Assembly: GCA_013336205.1 (NCBI GenBank)
Contig: JAAXUD010000192.1
Span: 1-6,043 of the forward strand
Direction of reading: 5' to 3'
Source of the DNA: Lentimicrobium sp.
Lineage (GTDB): Bacteria; Bacteroidota; Bacteroidia; Bacteroidales; Lentimicrobiaceae
Length of the DNA: 6,043 nt
A program made the translations under genes and the position numbers. Each line of letters opens with the position of its first letter. Position 1 is the stretch's first letter. Shown here piece after piece: positions 1 to 4,594 of the stretch. The notes under the pieces were generated by a model that did not search any database, had not been told where the DNA came from, and worked only from the letters and a program-made list of their open reading frames with translations.

Positions 1-1
1 C

Positions 2-1105
2 CTGCAAAGACATGTTTCATTGGCCATTGCTTATGATGTCTGGGAATACTATCATACCACCGGCGATCTGGAGTTTTTGAAAAAGTTTGGCGCTGAGATG
101 TTTCTAGATATCTGTCGTTTCTGGGCGGGTAAATCGGAGTTAAATCCGGAAACAGGTCGCTATAGCATAGCCAAAGTAATGGGACCCGATGAATTTCATG
201 AGCAATATCATGGTTCTACAGAAGGCGGTATACGCGACAATGCCTATACAAATATCATGGTTGTCTGGGCAATCGACAAGGCATTTGAAGTGCTCAATCT
301 CATTGGTGGTGAAGCTGTTAAGGTAAAATCAAAACTTAAACTTTCAGAGGAAGAGTTAAATCAATGGAAAGAGATTTCCAGAAAGCTGAATATTGTTATC
401 TCTCCCGAAGGTATTATTTCTCAATATGATGGGTATTTTAACCTTAGCGAACTTGATTGGGACTATTACCGCCAGAAATACGGCAATATTTATCGCCTTG
501 ACCGCATTTTGAAAGCGGAAGGTAAGTCGGCTGACGAGTTTAAGGTTGCCAAACAGGCTGATACACTAATGGCTTTTTATAATCTTGACGATGCAGAAGT
601 GCGTAAAATCCTGGAAGAGCTTGGTTACCAGATGAAAGATGAATACCTGAAAGAAAACCTTGCGTATTATCTTGCCAGAACTTCACATGGTTCTACATTA
701 AGCAGGGTGGTTCATGCCCTGCTGGCGAATATGATTGGCGACCGCGATCTTAGCTGGGAACTATATCAGGATGCATTAAGCAGTGATTATAATGACATTC
801 AGGGAGGTACTACAGCCGAGGGTATTCATATGGGTGTTATGGCCGGCACTGTTCTGATTGCAATTTATGCTTATGCAGGGTTAAATCTGCGCGGCGAGCA
901 TATCAGAATTAATCCCAATATGCCTAAGGCCTGGAAGGGGTTGAAATTTGGATTTTTATTTAGAGGTAAACGATTCATCCTTAATGTTAAAAGTGATGAA
1001 ATTGAAATTAATACTTTAAGTAAAGACGAATTCAATTGTGATGTTGAAATTAATGGCAACATCTACAAATTAGTAAGCAATAGTGAATTTAAAGTAAAGC
1101 TTTAA
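2..1105 (+). CDS. GH65 family disaccharide phosphorylase, C-terminal part (5' truncated by window edge)
   Basis: The reading frame is open from base 2, so the true start lies outside the window and the TTG at 20 is internal. Family knowledge: GH65 phosphorylases split alpha-glucosides such as maltose, trehalose or kojibiose with phosphate into beta-glucose 1-phosphate and a sugar, in the cytoplasm. Visible landmarks are GPDEFHE, whose Glu codon at 191-193 is the expected general acid; DNAYTN just after it; KQAD near 551; HGSTLS near 686; and the phosphate-loop signature QGGTTAEGIHMGVMAGT from 800. That last loop marks a phosphorylase rather than a GH65 hydrolase. The end (IRINPNMP onward) matches the small C-terminal beta domain. 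The segment between GPDEFHE and DNAYTN (QYHGSTEGGIR) looks like the GH65 subgroup that is often linked or fused to a beta-phosphoglucomutase-like HAD domain; any such domain would lie upstream, out of view. Substrate cannot be fixed from this part. Family assignment is sure; maltose is favoured only by the neighbouring malQ and transporter. Confidence 0.93.
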   Translation: MQRHVSLAIAYDVWEYYHTTGDLEFLKKFGAEMFLDICRFWAGKSELNPETGRYSIAKVMGPDEFHEQYHGSTEGGIRDNAYTNIMVVWAIDKAFEVLNLIGGEAVKVKSKLKLSEEELNQWKEISRKLNIVISPEGIISQYDGYFNLSELDWDYYRQKYGNIYRLDRILKAEGKSADEFKVAKQADTLMAFYNLDDAEVRKILEELGYQMKDEYLKENLAYYLARTSHGSTLSRVVHALLANMIGDRDLSWELYQDALSSDYNDIQGGTTAEGIHMGVMAGTVLIAIYAYAGLNLRGEHIRINPNMPKAWKGLKFGFLFRGKRFILNVKSDEIEINTLSKDEFNCDVEINGNIYKLVSNSEFKVKL

Positions 1106-1114
1106 ATAAGCTAT

Positions 1115-1130
1115 TTAATAATTTAATAAT
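1115..1130. repeat. Two-copy 8-bp direct repeat after the GH65 gene
   Basis: TTAATAAT occurs twice in tandem at 1115-1122 and 1123-1130, then decays into TAATATAC. It sits 9 bp after the GH65 stop, within the 39-bp gap to the first kinase gene. By itself it could be chance AT-rich sequence. It is listed because the other genes in the window have longer arrays in the same position. No terminator is visible in this gap, so GH65 and the first kinase are probably co-transcribed. Confidence 0.45.
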
Positions 1131-1144
1131 TAATATACAGAATT

Positions 1145-1783
1145 ATGCTTAACGATATATTGTTGCTGAATAAAAAGCATGAAAATGCTGCGCAGACCAT
1201 TTTTGAAAAGGTTCAGGAAGAACGCAAAGGCAAATACATTATTACCATATCAGGCGAAGTTGAAACCGGAAAATGTGAAGTCGCGCATATGTTGGGAAGA
1301 CTCATGAAAAATGCCGGCATTAAAGTGAAATTGCTTCATATGGATAATTACTATAAAATTCCCCCATTGCAGCGAACCGAGTGGCGTAAGACTCACGGCA
1401 TTGATTCTGTCGGTTTTGAAGAGTATGAATGGCATCTTGTATATCGCAACATTATTGATTTCAGAAGTGGTGAGAAGTCTGTTTTCCCTTGTGTGGATTT
1501 GTTTACAGACCAGATCGATCATATCACAACTGATTTTAAAGGAATTGAGGTGCTTATTATAGAGGGCTTGTATTCCGTTAAAATTGAAGATGCCAATCTG
1601 AAAGTATTTATCGAAATGACTTACCATGAAACCATGGAAGAGCAGATAAAATCAGGGAAAGAACAACTTGATGAATTCAGAATGCAGGTGCTTGAACGCG
1701 AACATCAGGTGGTTCAGTCGTTGAAACCTTTGGCTGATTTTTATCTTGATTTTGATACAGCCAGTGAGATTTTTCATTACTGA
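1145..1783 (+). CDS. Uridine kinase/PRK-like P-loop protein with degenerate Walker A (possible pseudokinase)
   Basis: A 212-residue cytoplasmic protein of the phosphoribulokinase/uridine kinase type. Family landmarks are the HMDNYY segment at 65-70 (Asp of the acceptor site), RTEWRK at 77-82, PCVDL at 115-119, LIIEGLYS at 137-144 (Walker B-like region) and the ending EREHQVVQSL at 184-193. By ungapped reading plus one single-residue gap it is about 50% identical to the next gene. The Walker A motif at 37-44 reads GEVETGKC: the Lys is kept, but the glycine/serine-rich loop and the Thr/Ser that normally binds Mg-ATP are replaced, with Cys at the last position. Ser170 also stands where the paralogue has Arg171 in a lid-like segment. 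The frame is otherwise intact, which argues against simple decay. ATG at 1145 is chosen because both paralogues then share the N-terminus MLxDxLLxxxKHENAA. There is no Shine-Dalgarno motif, as is usual for Bacteroidota. It lies 39 bp after GH65 and is probably in the same transcript. Substrate unknown; kinase activity doubtful. Confidence 0.88.
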   Translation: MLNDILLLNKKHENAAQTIFEKVQEERKGKYIITISGEVETGKCEVAHMLGRLMKNAGIKVKLLHMDNYYKIPPLQRTEWRKTHGIDSVGFEEYEWHLVYRNIIDFRSGEKSVFPCVDLFTDQIDHITTDFKGIEVLIIEGLYSVKIEDANLKVFIEMTYHETMEEQIKSGKEQLDEFRMQVLEREHQVVQSLKPLADFYLDFDTASEIFHY

Positions 1784-1784
1784 G

Positions 1785-1832
1785 ATTAGCAAATTAGCAA
1801 ATTAGCGGATTAACAGATTAGTTGATTGCGGA
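1785..1832. repeat. 8-bp tandem array, unit ATTAGCAA, after the first kinase gene
   Basis: Six consecutive octamers begin one base after the stop codon: ATTAGCAA, ATTAGCAA, ATTAGCGG, ATTAACAG, ATTAGTTG and ATTGCGGA. The first two are identical and the rest drift while keeping the 8-bp phase and the ATT start. The 14-mer AATTAGCGGATTAA at 1800-1813 recurs after the next gene at 2604-2617. No function is assigned. Confidence 0.8.
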
Positions 1833-1869
1833 TTTATATTGAATTTTGTCTTTGAGAATTGGAAATTGG

Positions 1870-1887
1870 TCCCGATAGCTATCGGGA
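1870..1887. repeat. Perfect 18-bp palindrome
   Basis: TCCCGATAGCTATCGGGA is a perfect inverted repeat with no spacer, 47 bp before the ATG of the second kinase gene. It is followed by loosely repeated GGGATT(T) steps (1884-1898). A DNA-level palindrome without a loop can be a dimeric regulator site, a dispersed palindromic element, or the stem of an RNA hairpin once the central bases open. No T-run follows, so an ordinary intrinsic terminator is not supported. Confidence 0.8.
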
Positions 1888-1933
1888 TTGGGATTTGGGA
1901 ATTCAAATACTATAACTTAAAAAAATAGAAATT

Positions 1934-2569
1934 ATGCTGGGCGATGTATTATTGATTGGCGAAAAACACGAAAATGCAGCGAAGGAAATCCTTCCTGTTA
2001 TCCTGAAAAACAGGAAGAATAAATTCATGATTGCCGTTTCCGGTGAATCAGGTTCAGGTAAGACTGAATTATCGCATGTGCTGGCCAAAATGTTAAGAAA
2101 GGAAGGCATTATCTGCAAACCGATCCACATTGATAATTATTACCGCATTCATCCGCTTGAAAGAACTGAGTGGCGCAAGAAAAACGGAATTGAAACGGCA
2201 GTTGGCCTGGGTGAGTATGATTGGGAAACAATCTATAAAAACATTGATGATTTTAAGAATGACCGCACTTCAACAATGCCTTGTATCGATCTTGTGACCG
2301 AACAGGTTGATCATCTGACCACCGATTTTAAGGGTGTAGATATGATTATTGTAGATGGTTTGTATGCCATCAACACTGAAGGTATTGATCTGGGTGTTTT
2401 TATTGAACTTACCTACCACGAGACTAAAAAAGCCCAGGTTGTCAGAGGTAAAGAGCCACAGAATGAATACCGTATGCAGGTGCTGGAGCGTGAACACCAG
2501 GTAGTGCAATCACTCAGAAGTAAAGCTGATATCTTTATCAATAAAGAGTATCAGGTCGTCCCGGCTTAA
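1934..2569 (+). CDS. Uridine kinase/PRK-like P-loop kinase
   Basis: A 211-residue cytoplasmic protein with a canonical Walker A motif GESGSGKT at 37-44 (bases 2042-2065), HIDNYY at 65-70, RTEWRK at 77-82, PCIDL at 116-120, MIIVDGLYA at 137-145 and a helical segment with Arg171 and EREHQVVQSL that may act as the lid. Order and spacing fit the phosphoribulokinase/uridine kinase family, which transfers phosphate from ATP to a hydroxyl of a nucleoside, sugar or small acid. The protein is about as long as uridine kinases, but the segments around the acceptor site are not those of classic Udk, so uridine is not assured. ATG at 1934 follows an A-rich stretch and matches the paralogue start; there is no Shine-Dalgarno motif. 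It is separated from its paralogue by 150 bp of repeats, so it may share that transcript or have its own promoter. A sugar or glycerate-type acceptor would suit the alpha-glucan context, but that is inference only. Confidence 0.9.
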   Translation: MLGDVLLIGEKHENAAKEILPVILKNRKNKFMIAVSGESGSGKTELSHVLAKMLRKEGIICKPIHIDNYYRIHPLERTEWRKKNGIETAVGLGEYDWETIYKNIDDFKNDRTSTMPCIDLVTEQVDHLTTDFKGVDMIIVDGLYAINTEGIDLGVFIELTYHETKKAQVVRGKEPQNEYRMQVLEREHQVVQSLRSKADIFINKEYQVVPA

Positions 2570-2603
2570 TTTCGGATTTCGGATTTCGGATTTCGGAATT
2601 TCG
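2569..2603. repeat. 7-bp tandem array, unit ATTTCGG, at the end of the second kinase gene
   Basis: Four perfect copies of ATTTCGG run from 2569 to 2596, the first starting on the last base of the TAA stop codon. A degenerate AATTTCG copy follows to 2603, leading into AATTAGCGGATTAA (2604-2617), a 14-mer shared with the array after the first kinase gene. The rest of the 274-bp gap to malQ (to 2843) holds a hairpin at 2685-2720 and an octamer array at 2781-2828. I see no gene in it. Confidence 0.85.
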
Positions 2604-2684
2604 AATTAGCGGATTAAAAGATTTAATATCTCTGATTTAAGTCATCAAACTGGTTGATGCCACGGTATTGTTCCATTTTTAGAC

Positions 2685-2723
2685 AGAATGAACAGGATAT
2701 TTATTTCCCTGATTCATTCTTTT
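2685..2723 (+). terminator. Candidate rho-independent terminator between convergent genes
   Basis: AGAATGAA (2685-2692) pairs with TTCATTCT (2713-2720), and CAGG (2693-2696) pairs with CCTG (2708-2711). This gives a 12-bp stem with a single bulged A at 2712 and an 11-nt loop. TTTT (2720-2723) ends the rightward structure. It lies between the convergent second kinase gene and malQ, where a terminator is expected. The outer stem is AT-rich and the T-run is short, so the call is tentative. Read leftward there is no U-tract, so it would serve mainly the rightward transcript. Confidence 0.4.
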
Positions 2724-2780
2724 GACATAATACGCTAAATCAAAAGATTTAAATTTCTATAACACTCTGTGTTTTTTAAT

Positions 2781-2828
2781 CACTCAGTCACACAGTCTCT
2801 AAGTCTCTATGTCCCTTTGTCTCTTACT
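2781..2828. repeat. 8-bp tandem array, consensus CNCTNNGT, beyond the 3' end of malQ
   Basis: Six octamers in phase: CACTCAGT, CACACAGT, CTCTAAGT, CTCTATGT, CCCTTTGT and CTCTTACT. An isolated CACTCTGT lies just outside at 2763-2770. On the malQ sense strand the array is purine-rich and begins 15 bp after the stop codon. Only the first, third and last two positions of each unit are well kept, so the array is conserved in period more than in sequence. Confidence 0.7.
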
Positions 2829-2843
2829 TACAAATCCACAATA

Positions 2844-4331
2844 TTAACGATCATAAAGTACGGTCATTAATTTCAGACGATCTTTATGCTCTGATTTGAT
2901 GTCACCTTTTTTAAACCGCCATTGCCAGTTGCTATGAGGTGTTCCAGGAATGTTCATCCTGGCTTCACTACCAAGGCCAAAAACATCCTGAAGTGGTATA
3001 ACTGCAATATCTGAAACAGAAGCCATTGACATGCGGATCATCTGCCAATGCACATCGCATCCGCTGCAGCCGGAATACTCATGAAATTTCTTTTTATCCT
3101 CTTCGTCAAGAAGCTTATACCAGCCCATAACTGTATCATTATCGTGGGTTCCGGTATAAACAACCGAATTAGAGGTGTAAAAATGGGGGAGGTAAGGATT
3201 GCTTTCGGTTTTATCAAAACCAAATTGCAAAATTTTCATCCCGGGCAATCCGAATTTGTCTCTGAGTTCATCAACATCAGGTGTAATAACGCCCAGATCT
3301 TCCGCAATAATAGGAAGTGATCCGGTTTTTTTTGTCAGGGCAGTAAAAAGAGCATCGCCGGGAGCAGGCAGCCATTCTCCTTCGATTGCATTTTCAGCAC
3401 CAAAAGGAACTGCCCAATAGGCAGCTAATCCTCTGAAATGATCAATCCTGATAATGTTGGCCAGTTCAAGATTATACTCCATGCGCTGAATCCACCATTT
3501 GAATCCGGTTCTCTTCTGATAATCCCAATCGTAAACAGGATTGCCCCATAACTGTCCGGTTTCACTGAAAAAATCAGGCGGAACTCCGGCTACCATAACA
3601 GGTCTTAGCTTCTTGTCCAGCATAAACATCTCAGGCCTCGCCCAGGCATCAGAACTGTCAAATGAAACGTATAACGGAATATCACCTATAATGCTTACTT
3701 TCTTATCATTGGCATAAGATTTAACATAAAGCCACTGACAATTAACAACAAACTGCAGAAAGCGGTGATAACCAGTTTCCCATTTAAGCATTTTGCTGAA
3801 TCCCCGCATTGCTTTTGCTTCCCTTTTCCGGATTGGTAATGGCCATTGATGCCAGGCAATGCCGCCAAAATAATCTTTTATTGCCATAAACAGGGCATAA
3901 TCATCGAGCCAGAGTCGATGTCTCAGACAAAAGGAGTCAAATGCTTTTCTATCCTGATCAGGTGCTGATTCAAGAAATGATTCATAAGCCAGCCTGAAAA
4001 TCCTGTCTCGTTTGCTGTTTACAAAAGCGTAATCAACCATTCCTGTATTTACGCATTTGGCCTCATGAATTACTTCGGAATGAATGAGACCCTTAAAAAC
4101 AAAGTGATTGAGGTCAATGAGTACCGGATTTAAAGCAAAGGCAGAGAAACTCTGGTAAGGTGAATCTCCCGGACCGGTAGGACCTAAAGGAAGGATTTGC
4201 CAGAGACTTTGTCCTGCTTCAGCAAGAAAATCGATGAATTTAAAGGCTTCAGGGCCAAAATTACCAATGCCAAATTCGCCCGGAAGGGAGGTTGGGTGCA
4301 GCAAGATGCCGCTTTGTCTGCGTTTATTCAT
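2844..4331 (-). CDS. malQ: 4-alpha-glucanotransferase (amylomaltase, GH77)
   Basis: A 495-residue cytoplasmic enzyme that moves alpha-1,4-glucan segments between maltodextrins and releases glucose. The N-terminus GILLHPTSLPGEFGIGNFG and the LPLGPTGPGDSPYQS segment (about 48-61) are hallmark GH77 sequences. The catalytic residues are clear: nucleophile Asp297 in RIDHFRG, acid/base Glu344 in IAEDLG, and transition-state Asp397 in GTHDND. Their numbering and spacing are very close to the Thermus aquaticus enzyme (Asp293, Glu340, Asp395). GDIPLYVSFDSSDAW (216-230) and GVPPDFFSETGQLWGNPVYDW (249-269) are also typical. Length is that of the short bacterial type, without extra N-terminal carbohydrate-binding domains. 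ATG at 4331 puts the conserved GILLHPTSLPG motif at residues 8-18, as usual. An odd detail is a Cys-Ser-Gly-Cys pair at 422-425 in a surface-like segment before VHW. It lies downstream of the transporter on the same strand, 263 bp away, and converges with the kinase genes. Substrate for it would come from the transporter, and its short products could feed GH65. Confidence 0.97.
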   Translation of the reverse strand: MNKRRQSGILLHPTSLPGEFGIGNFGPEAFKFIDFLAEAGQSLWQILPLGPTGPGDSPYQSFSAFALNPVLIDLNHFVFKGLIHSEVIHEAKCVNTGMVDYAFVNSKRDRIFRLAYESFLESAPDQDRKAFDSFCLRHRLWLDDYALFMAIKDYFGGIAWHQWPLPIRKREAKAMRGFSKMLKWETGYHRFLQFVVNCQWLYVKSYANDKKVSIIGDIPLYVSFDSSDAWARPEMFMLDKKLRPVMVAGVPPDFFSETGQLWGNPVYDWDYQKRTGFKWWIQRMEYNLELANIIRIDHFRGLAAYWAVPFGAENAIEGEWLPAPGDALFTALTKKTGSLPIIAEDLGVITPDVDELRDKFGLPGMKILQFGFDKTESNPYLPHFYTSNSVVYTGTHDNDTVMGWYKLLDEEDKKKFHEYSGCSGCDVHWQMIRMSMASVSDIAVIPLQDVFGLGSEARMNIPGTPHSNWQWRFKKGDIKSEHKDRLKLMTVLYDR

Positions 4332-4410
4332 GTGCCAGATTTTATTCAGATGTAAAATGACGAATTGAATGAAACGACGGTCCCTTCCATTTGTCGGATT
4401 TATAATATTT

Positions 4411-4513
4411 GCCTGCCTTCTCAGATTAACTCAAACTGAAGTAAGTTTAACCCGGTTAGCAGGGCAGACTATTGACGCTTACCTATTACCTTCCTGAAAA
4501 GCGGCGGGCAGGC
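4411..4513. other. Gap between transporter and malQ: distant inverted repeat, no gene
   Basis: The 263-bp gap 4332-4594 holds no convincing gene. Besides the heptamer array at 4514-4589 it contains GCCTGCC (4411-4417) and its complement GGCAGGC (4507-4513), about 90 bp apart. The second copy is part of a GC-rich stretch (GCGGCGGGCAGGC) that stands out from the AT-rich surroundings. I found no clear Bacteroidota-type promoter (TTTG near -33, TAnnTTTG near -7) ahead of malQ. Whether malQ is read from the transporter promoter or from its own cannot be decided here. Confidence 0.3.
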
Positions 4514-4589
4514 TTTATACTTTTTACTTATACTTTGTACTTTTTACTTTTTACTTTGTACTTTGTACTTTTTACTTTTTACTTTTTAC
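4514..4589. repeat. 7-bp tandem array, unit TTTKTAC, beyond the 3' end of the transporter gene
   Basis: Eleven units run nearly without interruption: TTTATAC, TTTTTAC, the 6-bp unit TTATAC, then TTTGTAC and TTTTTAC in mixed order. It is the longest and cleanest array in the window. It ends 5 bp outside the transporter stop codon (TAG, complement of 4595-4597). On the sense strand it reads as GTAMAAA repeats. The two main variants differ only at the fourth base (T or G), as if the units were copied in blocks. Confidence 0.9.
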
Positions 4590-4594
4590 TTGAA

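Noticed and set aside
20..22. TTG as the start of the GH65 gene
   Set aside because: The frame is open to base 2, and GH65 enzymes have a large N-terminal region before this point; the gene is cut by the window edge.
1250..1627. Antisense 125-codon open frame opposite the first kinase gene
   Set aside because: It is the complement of a well-supported coding sequence and shows no recognisable domain.
1870..1898. Palindrome as an intrinsic terminator of the first kinase gene
   Set aside because: No T-tract follows on either strand and there is no loop, so the usual terminator form is missing.
2722..2727. TTGACA as a -35 promoter element
   Set aside because: Bacteroidota primary sigma factors use a different consensus (TTTG and TAnnTTTG), no matching -10 region with a downstream gene on that strand is present, and it abuts the hairpin.
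2761..2777. AACAC-TCT-GTGTT hairpin followed by a T-run as a terminator
   Set aside because: The stem is only 5 bp with a 3-nt loop, weaker than the hairpin at 2685-2720, so I do not annotate it although the six-T run is suggestive.
4514..4589. CRISPR array
   Set aside because: Units are only 7 bp and contiguous, with no unique spacers; the same applies to the other arrays in the window.
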